A DNA stretch of 64,000 nucleotides. Origin: Aliiglaciecola lipolytica E3 (GTDB taxonomy: Bacteria > Pseudomonadota > Gammaproteobacteria > Enterobacterales > Alteromonadaceae). Shown here piece after piece: positions 10,252-18,895 of this stretch. Each line of letters begins with the position of its first letter. Within the stretch, counting starts at the first letter, position 1. The translations under genes were made by a program, and so were the position numbers. The notes under the pieces are model-generated. The model was not told where the DNA came from and did no database searches. It saw only the letters and a list, made by a program, of their open reading frames with translations. Where the stretch lies: positions 1 to 64,000 of the forward strand of contig NZ_BAEN01000064.1 in the NCBI RefSeq assembly GCF_000314975.1, given 5' to 3'.

Positions 10252-11178
10252 TTATTTTTTGGCTGGAAGATCAGCTAGATCAAATGGTGTCGTCTGATAA
10301 ACATAATAGTTTAGCCAGTTGGTAAACAATAGCGAACCATGGGAGCGCCATGTTACATGATAGGGCTTAGTAGGATCATTGTTTTCGTAATAGTTTTCTG
10401 GAATACGTGGTGACAAAGCGTTATTAGTGTCACGCGTGAATTCTTGATCCAAGGTTTCCGGGTCGTATTCAGGATGCCCGGTAATACACACCATACGCTT
10501 ATCTTTGGAAGCAATAATATAAGCCCCTGTTTGCTCCGAACTGGCCAACACATTTAAGCCTTCAACACTATGATAAACGTCGATGGGAATTTCGCCAAAG
10601 CGTGAATGAGGGGCATTAAATTCGGGATCAAATCCACGCAGTAGTTCGTCATGGGGCGCATTAACCTGATGTGTATATACCCCTGACAATTTGTGTTCAC
10701 GTAGTTGACGGTTATGCCCGTAAAAATGGAACATCGCTGCATGAGCAGCCCAACATGAATACAAGGTAGACTGCACGTGGCGACGAGCCCATTCCATAAT
10801 AGTGGTGATTTTATCCCAATATTTCACGTCAGCATAATCCAAATGTGCCAAAGGAGCGCCGGTAATGATAAGACCATCATAATTTTTGTGAGCAACTTCA
10901 TCAAAAGACAGATAGAAAGCATCCATATGTGCTTTGGGTGTGTTTTTGGGTGCCTGATTGTCAATTCGAATCAAATCAATATTAATTTGCAAAGGCGTAT
11001 TGGAAAGCAAACGCAAGATCTGCACTTCTGTTTCAATCTTATTTGGCATCAAATTTAGAATACCCACTTCAAGAGGACGAATGTCTTGCTTGGCGGCGGC
11101 TTCACCGTCCATTACGAATATATTCTCCGCGTTTAAAACGTCCTGAGCAGGCAGGTCACTGGGAATTCGAATAGGCAT
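10252..11178 (-). CDS. metA: Homoserine O-succinyltransferase (homoserine transsuccinylase)
   Basis: MetA makes O-acyl-L-homoserine from homoserine and acyl-CoA, the first committed step of methionine synthesis. The protein begins [11 protein letters not shown], the standard MetA start at 11178, preceded by GGAG five bases upstream. An upstream in-frame codon at 11223 exists but adds 15 residues foreign to the family. Resulting length is 308, as usual. Catalytic features are [11 protein letters not shown] (nucleophile cysteine), a GHPEYD block with the catalytic histidine, and [14 protein letters not shown]. Succinyl versus acetyl specificity cannot be read with certainty. It leads the operon metA-metH(N)-metH(C)-DUF938 and has MetJ boxes upstream. 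Confidence 0.96.
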   Translation of the reverse strand: MPIRIPSDLPAQDVLNAENIFVMDGEAAAKQDIRPLEVGILNLMPNKIETEVQILRLLSNTPLQINIDLIRIDNQAPKNTPKAHMDAFYLSFDEVAHKNYDGLIITGAPLAHLDYADVKYWDKITTIMEWARRHVQSTLYSCWAAHAAMFHFYGHNRQLREHKLSGVYTHQVNAPHDELLRGFDPEFNAPHSRFGEIPIDVYHSVEGLNVLASSEQTGAYIIASKDKRMVCITGHPEYDPETLDQEFTRDTNNALSPRIPENYYENNDPTKPYHVTWRSHGSLLFTNWLNYYVYQTTPFDLADLPAKK

Positions 11179-11241
11179 ATGCACTCCAACGTGGTTGTAA
11201 AGTTGCAAATTTCGCTCATCCACACGTAAAAGTCAACATCT

Positions 11242-11265
11242 TTACGTCTAGACGTCTAAACGTAT
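11242..11265. promoter_or_regulatory. MetJ operator: tandem met boxes upstream of metA
   Basis: Three contiguous 8-mers match the met box consensus AGACGTCT: TTACGTCT (6/8), AGACGTCT (8/8) and AAACGTAT (6/8). A fourth unit at 11234-11241 matches 5/8. MetJ with SAM as corepressor binds such tandem boxes as stacked dimers. They lie 64-87 bp upstream of the metA start, where a promoter would be, so the whole metA-metH operon is probably repressed by methionine/SAM. Confidence 0.9.
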
Positions 11266-11351
11266 ATCAGCTTTATATGTTGAATATTGATTAAGATTAG
11301 TACATCTAGCAACAATTTATAAAAATCGAGATAAGGTAAATCATTCAACAG

Positions 11352-11951
11352 TTAATGCGACGAATAAGTAAACGGATGATGCTGAAATAAATCGTCAAAC
11401 ATCTCGGCAATCGGCACTGTGTCGCCGTAAACCCGAATGTAGCTACGTATCCCTGAAAAATAAATTTGAATATGCCTTGCCAGATTTTGACTATCTTTAG
11501 TTTTGTCTATCTCCCCTGCTGCTTGCGCAGCAATAATGAGTTCTTCGAAGCCACTCTCCATGGTTTTTAACGATTCTCTAGCTTGAGCTAATAATTCTGC
11601 GTTGTTATCTGTCAATTCAGCAACTGATTTGACTAATAAACACATACAAGTTGGCGAGGCTTTTTGCGCTAATTTCACTCGTTCGATCATAAACGACTTA
11701 AGTGCATTAACCGGTGAGTCTGCTTTTCGTCGACATTCTGTTAATTGCTCACGTCCAAGTTGGGTGTAGCGAATTAGTGCTTCTTTAAATAAGCCCTCTT
11801 TACTACCAAACGTGGCGTAAATGCTTCCAGGACGCATATCAATCTCGTTCTGTAATGTGCGCATCGAGGTGCCGTGAAAACCACTATTCCAATAAAGGTT
11901 TATCGCTTTATCTATCACTTCTTCACGATCGAATTTGCTATTTTTCCCCAT
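11352..11951 (-). CDS. TetR/AcrR-family transcriptional regulator
   Basis: A 199-residue repressor with the TetR N-terminal helix-turn-helix (region 20-50: HGTSMRTLQNEIDMRPGSIY, then FGSKEGLF) and a helical ligand-binding C-terminal half with a C-M-C-L cluster (PTCMCLLVKSVAEL), similar to the TetR_C domain of AcrR-like regulators. ATG at 11951 is chosen because GGGAG lies just upstream; an in-frame start five codons earlier has no such site. It is divergent from the haloacid-dehalogenase-like gene. Two palindromes in the intergenic region at 11970-12009 are probably its operators, implying autoregulation and control of the neighbour. The inducer is unknown. Confidence 0.9.
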   Translation of the reverse strand: MGKNSKFDREEVIDKAINLYWNSGFHGTSMRTLQNEIDMRPGSIYATFGSKEGLFKEALIRYTQLGREQLTECRRKADSPVNALKSFMIERVKLAQKASPTCMCLLVKSVAELTDNNAELLAQARESLKTMESGFEELIIAAQAAGEIDKTKDSQNLARHIQIYFSGIRSYIRVYGDTVPIAEMFDDLFQHHPFTYSSH

Positions 11952-11969
11952 ACACATCTCCCACATTAC

Positions 11970-12009
11970 TTGAACAAGTGTTCAATAATAACTTGAACGA
12001 TCGTTCAAG
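11970..12009. promoter_or_regulatory. Paired palindromic operators of the TetR regulator
   Basis: Two palindromes share the core TTGAAC-N4-GTTCAA. The first at 11970-11985 has spacer AAGT. The second at 11992-12009 is a perfect 18-bp palindrome (CTTGAACGATCGTTCAAG). Their centres are 23 bp apart, about two helical turns, so two dimers could bind on one face. They start 19 bp upstream of the tetR ATG and lie in the divergent intergenic region. Confidence 0.85.
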
Positions 12010-12148
12010 ACTAGATATATTGCGTTACCGTAAAGTTGGTTGACTCGATTATTAGCGTCAATCAACTGCATATCTTATCGGTGTTTGGAATGGTGCTCAG
12101 CCATTTGTTAAAACACCAACATATTTATCATCAAAAAAGCGAGTATTC

Positions 12149-12910
12149 ATGTACTTAAAAAAATCGTCTAAATTTATAACCTACCTATTTTTTAGTTGTT
12201 TTCTAATCGGAGTCAGTTTTATGAGTCAGGCTACAAGTAAACCTAAAGTTATCTTTTTTGATGTGAATGAAACCTTACTTGACCTTGAATCTATGCGTTC
12301 TTCCATCGGTAAAGCGTTAAACGGCAACGCCGATTTAACCAGTTTATGGTTTTCAACCATGCTTCATCATTCATTAGTGACAACTGCTACAGGCGATTAT
12401 CAAGACTTTGGCAAAATAGGTGTCGCAGCCCTGATGATGGTCGCACAGAGCAATGACATTGATATCACCGAGGAGCAAGCCATAGAGGCCATAAAGACGC
12501 CATTGTTGTCATTACCTCCTCACCCAGATGTAAAAACAGGTTTAGCTGCCTTAAAGGAACAAGGCTTTACCTTAGTTAGCCTAACGAATTCCTCAAATAA
12601 GGGGGTTGAAACGCAATTTATCAATGCCGGTTTAACCGAATATTTTGATCAACGTTTAAGTATTGAAGACGTAAAAATATATAAACCTGACTTAAGATCA
12701 TACGCTTGGGCACTAAATAAATTAGGTATCAAAGCAGAGGATACATTGATGGTTGCAGCACATGGCTGGGATGTTGCTGGTGCAAAAGCTGCAGGTATGC
12801 AAACCGCTTTTGTGGCACGCAAAGGAAAAGCACTTTATCCCCTTGCTGAGAAACCGGATTATATCGTTAAGGACTTAAATGAACTGGTAGAGATACTAAA
12901 TTCTAAATAA
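12149..12910 (+). CDS. Haloacid dehalogenase type II-like HAD hydrolase
   Basis: HAD-superfamily hydrolase of the (S)-2-haloacid dehalogenase type. Seen are the nucleophile motif FFDVNETLLD (D38), motif II LVSLTNSS, the lysine in KIYKPDLRSY and motif III AAHGWDVAGA. Such enzymes hydrolyse 2-haloalkanoates, but HAD specificity cannot be told from motifs. The first 24 residues (KK, then a hydrophobic stretch, then SQA) look like a Sec signal peptide. However, ATG at 12221 has a good GGAG eight bases upstream and would give a normal cytoplasmic 229-residue enzyme. Which start is used decides location. It is divergent from the TetR gene and probably its target. Confidence 0.85.
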   Translation: MYLKKSSKFITYLFFSCFLIGVSFMSQATSKPKVIFFDVNETLLDLESMRSSIGKALNGNADLTSLWFSTMLHHSLVTTATGDYQDFGKIGVAALMMVAQSNDIDITEEQAIEAIKTPLLSLPPHPDVKTGLAALKEQGFTLVSLTNSSNKGVETQFINAGLTEYFDQRLSIEDVKIYKPDLRSYAWALNKLGIKAEDTLMVAAHGWDVAGAKAAGMQTAFVARKGKALYPLAEKPDYIVKDLNELVEILNSK

Positions 12911-13061
12911 ATTATTTTTAGCTGAAAACGGACAGACTGATAAACTAACAATGCCGATAATCAATTTTTTATAGGCTTGATTTAAGAACATTCATATTCA
13001 GCTAGTAAGCAAATCAAAACAAAATGAATTTAAGTTATTTTTGTATTTTTTAGGTTGGTGT

Positions 13062-13472
13062 TTAGCGACTTTTTTTGACAGCAATGAGCAATTCGGCTTC
13101 AGCACGAGGCAGATCACACTCGCGCATTAGTTCTTCAACACTTGCACCTGCATCGACCATTTTAGCCGCTTGAGAATACAGTTTTGTATCCGGATCGAGA
13201 AATTCAATTTCTTGCAACTTGTCTTGTATTAAATCAACTTTAATTACCAAGTCTTTTACTTTAGCGCCAATCCCCATAGCCCCCGACCTTACTTCATGTA
13301 GTTCTTCGCGCAATAATGCGTTGGCTTGCTGTAAGCTAATTATTTGTTGACCTAAGCCTTCAGTTTTTAGATTGCCAGACTTTATGCGTTTACTAAGCAC
13401 CACGTAAATGATCAAGATTATCAGCGCAAATATAACTATCGTAGCAAGCGCGAGGTAATGCAAAGTGAGCAT
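13062..13472 (-). CDS. DUF2802 membrane-anchored protein
   Basis: A 136-residue protein with one N-terminal membrane helix (IVIFALIILIIYVVLS), a coiled-coil middle (QQIISLQQANALLREELHEV) and a C-terminal DUF2802 segment (KMVDAGASVEELMRECDLPRAEAELL) that resembles a small helix-turn-helix. No function is established. It ends the flhA-to-cheW run, 32 bp behind cheW, a position this family holds in Shewanella, Pseudomonas and Alteromonas relatives. A role linked to motility is inferred from context only. Confidence 0.82.
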   Translation of the reverse strand: MLTLHYLALATIVIFALIILIIYVVLSKRIKSGNLKTEGLGQQIISLQQANALLREELHEVRSGAMGIGAKVKDLVIKVDLIQDKLQEIEFLDPDTKLYSQAAKMVDAGASVEELMRECDLPRAEAELLIAVKKSR

Positions 13473-13504
13473 TTATTTACGCCTTTTCACGCAAAATGCT
13501 CGAA

Positions 13505-14008
13505 TTATATGCTACTAATTTCATCCCACTCTTCATCGCTTAGCAATTTGTTTAAGTCAACTAATATAAGTAATTCGCCGTCTCTGTTGCTCACACCTTG
13601 GATAAACTTGGCACTTTCTTCGGTACCCACATTAGGTGCGCTGTCAATTTCTGAAGAACGCAGATAAACAACTTCCGCAACACTATCGACTAAAATGCCT
13701 ACGACTTGTTCTTCGGATTCGATAATCACAATACGAGTGTTATCTGTAATGTCATTTGGCGAAAGCCCGAAACGAGTTCGAGTATCAATAACGGTCACAA
13801 CATTGCCGCGCAAGTTAATAATGCCTAGTACATATTCTGGTGCACCTGGCACAGGAGCAATTTCAGTATGTCTTAATACTTCCTGCACCTGCATCACGTT
13901 GATACCATAGGTTTCTTCACCTAAGCGATAAGTAACCCACTGTAGTACTTCATCGTTACTATCAACTGCCGCATTTTTTGCAATTCTATCATCACTCATT
14001 TGAGTCAC
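13505..14008 (-). CDS. cheW: Chemotaxis coupling protein CheW
   Basis: CheW couples methyl-accepting receptors to the kinase CheA in polar arrays. The 167-residue protein is one CheW/SH3-like domain: LQWVTYRLGEETYGINVMQVQEVL, VPGAPEYVLGIINLRGNVVTVID and VVGILVDSVAEVVYL are its signature blocks. It has a 25-residue polar N-terminal extension common in the polar-flagellar group. It follows parP with a 16-bp gap, matching the parC-parP-cheW order of vibrios. Confidence 0.96.
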   Translation of the reverse strand: MTQMSDDRIAKNAAVDSNDEVLQWVTYRLGEETYGINVMQVQEVLRHTEIAPVPGAPEYVLGIINLRGNVVTVIDTRTRFGLSPNDITDNTRIVIIESEEQVVGILVDSVAEVVYLRSSEIDSAPNVGTEESAKFIQGVSNRDGELLILVDLNKLLSDEEWDEISSI

Positions 14009-14024
14009 TCCCTACATGCTGCAT

Positions 14025-14741
14025 CTATTTACCATTACTGCCCTGCCCCTTGTTGAGTAACTTGACTAACTGTTTCACATTAACAAGTGCGCACATTTTT
14101 TCTTTTACCATACCCGCCAACCAGGGTCGCTTTCCATTTGCTTCTCGCCATTTCACGTCATTTGGCGCTAAGGTAGCAGTAGTAACCAGACTTTCGCAGG
14201 CTAATCCCCAACTACTGGAATCTAACATGATTAGGTATTGATATTTCAATGACTCAGCCAGTGCTTGATTGTACTTTTCTGGCATGACCCACATTGCAGT
14301 ATCAACCACGCTAAGTTTTTCTTCTCTATGAAGCATAACACCTTTGAACCAATTTGGTTTACCAAACAAAGGGCCAATTTTTTGAATCTTGTGGATGCCA
14401 CCTAACTCAGTCAAAGGTAAAGCTAAAGTTAGACCCGCCACATTAAAAAACAACGCTTGAAAACTCGTGGTTGGAATTTCCCACTCTGCAGTTTCTATTT
14501 TATTTACAGGCAACGCTTCTTGTTTGTCGACCAAAGCAGCGGATTCTTTAACTTCTACAAGCGAACTTTCAAGGTTTTCAGTGGGTAGAGTAACTTCTTT
14601 TTGATTCTCTACAACATTCGCTGTTTCTAGCAATTTAGCTACATTTTCGCGCTGCAACTCTTTTTCTGGGACCTCTTCGGTCAGCAATGCAGTTAAATAA
14701 TCTTCTACTAACTCTTCTTTTGCGAAGGTGCCATTGCTCAT
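14025..14741 (-). CDS. parP: ParP-like CheW-domain protein (chemotaxis array localisation)
   Basis: A 238-residue protein with a low-complexity acidic N-terminal half (about residues 1-75, rich in E, V and L) and a CheW-like domain from about residue 88 (FQALFFNVAGLTLALPLTELGGI, LMLDSSSWGLACESLV). In Vibrio, ParP uses its C-terminal array-integration domain to join arrays by binding CheA and receptors, and binds ParC to place arrays at the pole. The call rests on domain order plus the parC partner upstream, whose stop overlaps this start by 4 bp (ATGA), implying translational coupling. It could also be called simply a second CheW. Confidence 0.78.
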   Translation of the reverse strand: MSNGTFAKEELVEDYLTALLTEEVPEKELQRENVAKLLETANVVENQKEVTLPTENLESSLVEVKESAALVDKQEALPVNKIETAEWEIPTTSFQALFFNVAGLTLALPLTELGGIHKIQKIGPLFGKPNWFKGVMLHREEKLSVVDTAMWVMPEKYNQALAESLKYQYLIMLDSSSWGLACESLVTTATLAPNDVKWREANGKRPWLAGMVKEKMCALVNVKQLVKLLNKGQGSNGK

Positions 14742-15520
14742 GATACGTGACCGACTTTTGTTTGAAGTTGTGTTAATAAATTCTTGTACGCATAAACACC
14801 TCTGGCCTTCGGGCTAAATACTGAAGGAGGTGATTGCGCCTGACTGGCATCTCTAAAACGAGTGTCAACCGGAATCACACCTGACCAAACTTTTCCCTTA
14901 TATGTCTCACATAAATTTCTATAAGCTTCGGTGGCAGCATTTACACGTTTATCGAACAATGTAGGAACAATAATATAATCAAAATCGCGTTTTTGCGACT
15001 TCGACATTATCTCTAGTGTGTGCATCATTCGTTGCAAGCCCTTAAGCGCTAAAAATTCCGTTTGCACAGGTACCAACAATTTGTCACATGCAGCAACTGC
15101 ATTTACCATTAACACCCCTAACACTGGCGGACAATCAATTAGTACATAATCAAATTCGTCAGCAATTTTTGCAAATGCTTTTTTTAGTATTAATCCCATT
15201 CCAGGCTGCGTGCCCATGGTCCTATCTAAAGTAGCCAATGCCATAGAAGAAGGTAAAATAAATAAAGAATCTAATTTAGTCGAACAAAGGCTGTCGAGTA
15301 CTTTGTCTTTATCTAAACTGTCACCAGCGGTAAAAACATCGAATACACTATGCGATAATTCTTCTGCATCAACACCAAAATAGTAGCTCAAAGACGCTTG
15401 AGGATCGGTATCAACCAACAGGACTCGGTTACCTTGTTGCGCAAGAATGCCCCCCAAGGTAACAGTAGTTGTGGTTTTGCCAACCCCACCTTTTTGATTG
15501 GCTATTGCCCACACTACCAC
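14738..15520 (-). CDS. parC: ParC-like ParA-family ATPase (chemotaxis array positioning)
   Basis: A Soj/ParA-type ATPase. It shows the deviant Walker A motif KGGVGKTTT near the N-terminus, LLVDTDPQ, and Walker B VLIDCPP. ParC of Vibrio marks the cell pole and recruits chemotaxis arrays through ParP. GTG at 15520, giving a start just before WAIANQKGG, fits the family and is preceded by AAGAG; the frame extends seven codons upstream without family support. It sits in the cheB-parC-parP-cheW order, so a role in array placement is more likely than chromosome segregation. Confidence 0.85.
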   Translation of the reverse strand: MVVWAIANQKGGVGKTTTTVTLGGILAQQGNRVLLVDTDPQASLSYYFGVDAEELSHSVFDVFTAGDSLDKDKVLDSLCSTKLDSLFILPSSMALATLDRTMGTQPGMGLILKKAFAKIADEFDYVLIDCPPVLGVLMVNAVAACDKLLVPVQTEFLALKGLQRMMHTLEIMSKSQKRDFDYIIVPTLFDKRVNAATEAYRNLCETYKGKVWSGVIPVDTRFRDASQAQSPPSVFSPKARGVYAYKNLLTQLQTKVGHVS

Positions 15521-15554
15521 GAGAATACTCTTATCGAACAAAAGCCTATATTGT

Positions 15555-16706
15555 TCATTTTACTTGCATTTCCAACAGAACACTCTTTGCGATATCACCA
15601 ATAGGTAAATTTCGTTCTGAAATATTCGCCTTGGTCACAGCTTGCGGCATGCCATAAACGACACAGGTTTGTTCATCCTGAGCCCAAATTTTAGCGCCCT
15701 TTAGTTTTAACGCGTCACAGCCTTCTTTTCCATCGGATCCCATGCCGGTTAAGATAATACCCAACACGTCACCTGCATAAACCTCACTAATCGCTTTAAA
15801 CGTTAAATCAACGCTAGGTTTAAATAGATGATGGGAAAGATTATCTGCATCTACAATTTTTACTCTTGCGTGACGACTAGATCCCTCAATTAGCATCTGC
15901 TTTCCGCCTGGCGCTAAATACGCGCAGCCTTTAAGTAATTGCTCACCATGGGTAGCTTCTTTCACTTTAATTTTGCAACTATTGTTTAACCTATCGGCAA
16001 ATGCTTTAGTAAAACTGCCTGGCATATGTTGAACCAAAACAATAGGATACGGAAATGACGCTGGAAGTTGCGTGAGAATTTTTTGCAATGCTACCGGACC
16101 GCCAGTGGATGTTCCAATCGCTAAAATTCCATAGCGTTTTCCAGATGCTTTGCGCACATTCGCAAATTGTTCACCAATAACTGATTGTGACGAACTCGGT
16201 GCGACAGACAAGCTAGAACTGCGCATAAATACTTGCGTTTTAGGCGTAGTTCCCGGCGACTTTGTTTGCAATGTGCTAGAAATGCCACTTCGTCTGGCTA
16301 CTAAACCGCGCTTTGCAGCAAGTGTTCTTACCCTGTTCTGCAACAACTCGATTGATTCTTTGCGATTACTGGCAATATCTTCGAATTTTTTGGGTAAAAA
16401 ATCCAATGCGCCAGCATCTAAAGCATCTAATGTGGCTTGCGCCCCATCAGAAGTCAGTGAGGAAAACATCAGAATAGGTAAAGGATGAGACTGCATAATG
16501 CGTTTAACCGCTGTAATGCCATCCATAACCGGCATTTCAACATCCATTGTTACAACATCAGGTTTTAGTTCAGCAACCATGCGAATTGCTTCTTCGCCAT
16601 TTCTGGCAACGCCTATGACATCCAATAGCCGATCTTGATTTAGAATATCTTTTACGCGTCGGCAAAAAAAACTTGAGTCATCTACCACCAATACTCTGTA
16701 TGCCAT
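15555..16706 (-). CDS. cheB: Protein-glutamate methylesterase/response regulator CheB
   Basis: CheB removes methyl groups from receptor glutamates and deamidates glutamines, activated by phosphorylation from CheA. The 383-residue protein has an N-terminal receiver domain (VLVVDDSS, phospho-acceptor D55 in VVTMDVEMP, K at KKFED) and a C-terminal methylesterase domain with the Ser-His-Asp set in IGTSTGGP, VQHMPGSF and TGMGSDGKEG. A serine-rich linker of about 50 residues joins them. It lies between cheA and parC on the same strand. Confidence 0.97.
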   Translation of the reverse strand: MAYRVLVVDDSSFFCRRVKDILNQDRLLDVIGVARNGEEAIRMVAELKPDVVTMDVEMPVMDGITAVKRIMQSHPLPILMFSSLTSDGAQATLDALDAGALDFLPKKFEDIASNRKESIELLQNRVRTLAAKRGLVARRSGISSTLQTKSPGTTPKTQVFMRSSSLSVAPSSSQSVIGEQFANVRKASGKRYGILAIGTSTGGPVALQKILTQLPASFPYPIVLVQHMPGSFTKAFADRLNNSCKIKVKEATHGEQLLKGCAYLAPGGKQMLIEGSSRHARVKIVDADNLSHHLFKPSVDLTFKAISEVYAGDVLGIILTGMGSDGKEGCDALKLKGAKIWAQDEQTCVVYGMPQAVTKANISERNLPIGDIAKSVLLEMQVK

Positions 16707-16737
16707 CGCGGAAAAGCGTCCTCTTAATTAATTGGTT

Positions 16738-18882
16738 TTATTTCTTTTTAGCGTAACGTTTTAGCAAGCTTGGAATATCTATAATTAATGCAATGCCACC
16801 ATCGCTGGTAATAGTTGCACCAGCCATTCCGGGGGTCCCTTGCAGCAATGCATCTAGTGGTTTAATCACCACCTCTTCTTGTCCAATCAAGGCGTCTACT
16901 ACAAACCCGACTTGTTGTGTGCCTATTTGTACGACAACGACGTGTCCCTGATTTTTATCAGCACTGCCTTTACCATTTTTTAACCAGTCTCGTAAGTAAA
17001 ACAATGGGATAGCTTTAGAGCGCACTATCATAGTTAACTGACCGTCAACCGTATTTGTTTTACTCATATCCATATTAATAATTTCGTTTACCGCGCCGAG
17101 AGGAAGTGCAAACGTTTGTTCGCCTACGACGATCATTAATGTTGGCAGAATGGCTAACGTTAAAGGGACTTTAATTTCTAGACGCGTTCCTTTACCGAGC
17201 TGGGAATCAATATTTACGGTACCGTTGAGTTGGTTAATTTTGGTTTTCACCACATCCATACCCACACCGCGACCAGAAATATCGGATATTTCTGTTTTAG
17301 TAGAAAATCCCGGTGCAAATATTAAATTGAATGCTTCTACATCTGACATTCTGGCAGCCGCATCGGCATCTAACACACCACGACTAATAGCGATATCTTT
17401 CAATTTATCTGGGTCCATACCTTTACCATCATCTTCAATGGTAAGTAGTATATGGTCACCTTCTTGTGATGCCGCTAATTTAACAACACCCATAGATGGT
17501 TTACCTGCCGCAACCCGGTCTGCTGGCATTTCTATACCATGATCAACTGAGTTACGCACCAGATGCACCAAAGGATCGGCTAACGCTTCTACCAAGTTTT
17601 TATCTAAATCGGTTTCTTCACCTTCAAGATTCAACGAAATCTCTTTCTTAAGGCTACGCGCCAAATCGCGCACGACGCGAGGAAAACGTCCAAAGACTTT
17701 CTTAATAGGCTGCATACGCGTTTTCATAACAGCGCCCTGCAAGTCACCTGTCACAACATCAAGATTAGCAATCGCTTTGGTCATGCTTTCATCATTAATG
17801 TTAATCCCTAGACTTAAAAGGCGATTACGAACCAGTACCAGTTCGCCTACCATATTCATAATTTGGTCTAGACGCTTAGTATCTACCCTAACCGTAGTTT
17901 CACCTTGCGCACTAGCTTGCGCTGAGCGTTTCTCTTCTTTTTTGGCAACTGGTTGAGGCGCTACAGGTTTCTTTTCTGCAGTAGGTGCAGCCTCTTCAGA
18001 GGGCTTAGCCACTGGTGGAGGAGGTGTTGGCGTTGGCGTTGGCGTCGGCGTCGGTGGAGGTGGTGGCGGAGCACTTTGCTTCACTGCCGGTCCTTTACCA
18101 GCACCATGCAATTGGTCTAAAAGTGCTTCAAACTCATCATCGGTAATTTCGCTATCATCAGAATCACTTACTACCTCAGCACTGGCAGGTATAGCGGGAG
18201 TCGACTCTGACTTTTCAGGTTTATTGGCTGAAAAGCTGCCTGCTCCATGCAGTTGATCTAGCAGCGCCTCAAATTCATCATCGGTAATATCTTCATCGCT
18301 TGCGCCCGTATCTAACTCCACTGATGGAGCAGGACTTGCTGAAGGAGCCTTTGCGGTCCCATGTAACTCGTCAAGCAAGGCTTCGAATTCATCTTCTGTG
18401 ATTTCATCGAGATCATCGCTTTCGGTTTTTGCCTCTACCTTTTCCGGCGTTACTGGCGCAGGCGTTGCAGCTGGCTGAACTTCATCTTGTGATTCAGGCT
18501 TACTCAAACGGTGTAGCGTATCTAATAATTCAGGTTCTGCGGGATCAAGTGGTTCACGCTTTTTGACATTTTCGAACATTTGCACAACAACATCCGTTGC
18601 TTGCAAAATGACATCCATTAATTCTGGCGTCAGGGTACGTTGGTGATTACGCATCGTATCAAATACGTTTTCTGCACCATGGCAAATATCTACCAACTCG
18701 GTTAATGACAAAAATCCGGCCCCACCTTTTACTGTGTGGTATCCGCGAAATATTGCATTTAATAAATCAGAGTCTTCTGGATTGTTTTCGAGGTCAACTA
18801 GCTGCTCTTGCAACTGTTCTAATATTTCACCTGCCTCTACTAAAAAGTCCTGTAGAATATCCTCGTCAACTTCAAAAGACAT
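16738..18882 (-). CDS. cheA: Chemotaxis histidine kinase CheA
   Basis: CheA autophosphorylates in receptor arrays and passes phosphate to CheY and CheB. The 714-residue protein has a P1 Hpt domain with the phospho-histidine H49 in RGYHTVKGGAGF, a linker of about 200 residues, the P3 dimerisation helices (VRVDTKRLDQIMNMVGELV), the P4 ATPase with NSVDHGIE and DDGKGMD, and the P5 CheW-like domain. There is no obvious P2 CheY-binding domain. Instead the linker repeats ITDDEFEALLDQLHG three times (about 161-175, 199-213, 246-260), then a Pro-Thr stretch. In Vibrio the corresponding linker region (LID) binds ParP. Confidence 0.97.
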   Translation of the reverse strand: MSFEVDEDILQDFLVEAGEILEQLQEQLVDLENNPEDSDLLNAIFRGYHTVKGGAGFLSLTELVDICHGAENVFDTMRNHQRTLTPELMDVILQATDVVVQMFENVKKREPLDPAEPELLDTLHRLSKPESQDEVQPAATPAPVTPEKVEAKTESDDLDEITEDEFEALLDELHGTAKAPSASPAPSVELDTGASDEDITDDEFEALLDQLHGAGSFSANKPEKSESTPAIPASAEVVSDSDDSEITDDEFEALLDQLHGAGKGPAVKQSAPPPPPPTPTPTPTPTPPPPVAKPSEEAAPTAEKKPVAPQPVAKKEEKRSAQASAQGETTVRVDTKRLDQIMNMVGELVLVRNRLLSLGININDESMTKAIANLDVVTGDLQGAVMKTRMQPIKKVFGRFPRVVRDLARSLKKEISLNLEGEETDLDKNLVEALADPLVHLVRNSVDHGIEMPADRVAAGKPSMGVVKLAASQEGDHILLTIEDDGKGMDPDKLKDIAISRGVLDADAAARMSDVEAFNLIFAPGFSTKTEISDISGRGVGMDVVKTKINQLNGTVNIDSQLGKGTRLEIKVPLTLAILPTLMIVVGEQTFALPLGAVNEIINMDMSKTNTVDGQLTMIVRSKAIPLFYLRDWLKNGKGSADKNQGHVVVVQIGTQQVGFVVDALIGQEEVVIKPLDALLQGTPGMAGATITSDGGIALIIDIPSLLKRYAKKK
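18103..18402 (-). repeat. Three acidic motif repeats in the CheA linker
   Basis: The coding region repeats a 15-residue motif, (I)T(E/D)DEFEALLD(E/Q)LHG, at CheA residues 161-175, 199-213 and 246-260. The DNA copies have diverged at silent sites but are still clearly related. Copies 2 and 3 are identical in protein. Spacers between copies are Pro/Ala/Ser-rich. Each motif would form a short amphipathic acidic helix, a plausible docking site. Confidence 0.88.
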
Positions 18883-18895
18883 GAATCAGTTCCTC

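Noticed and set aside
12950-12962. GCCGATAA, an exact sigma-28 -10 box on the plus strand
   Set aside because: No TAAA-type -35 at the right distance, and the next gene is on the other strand and ends there.
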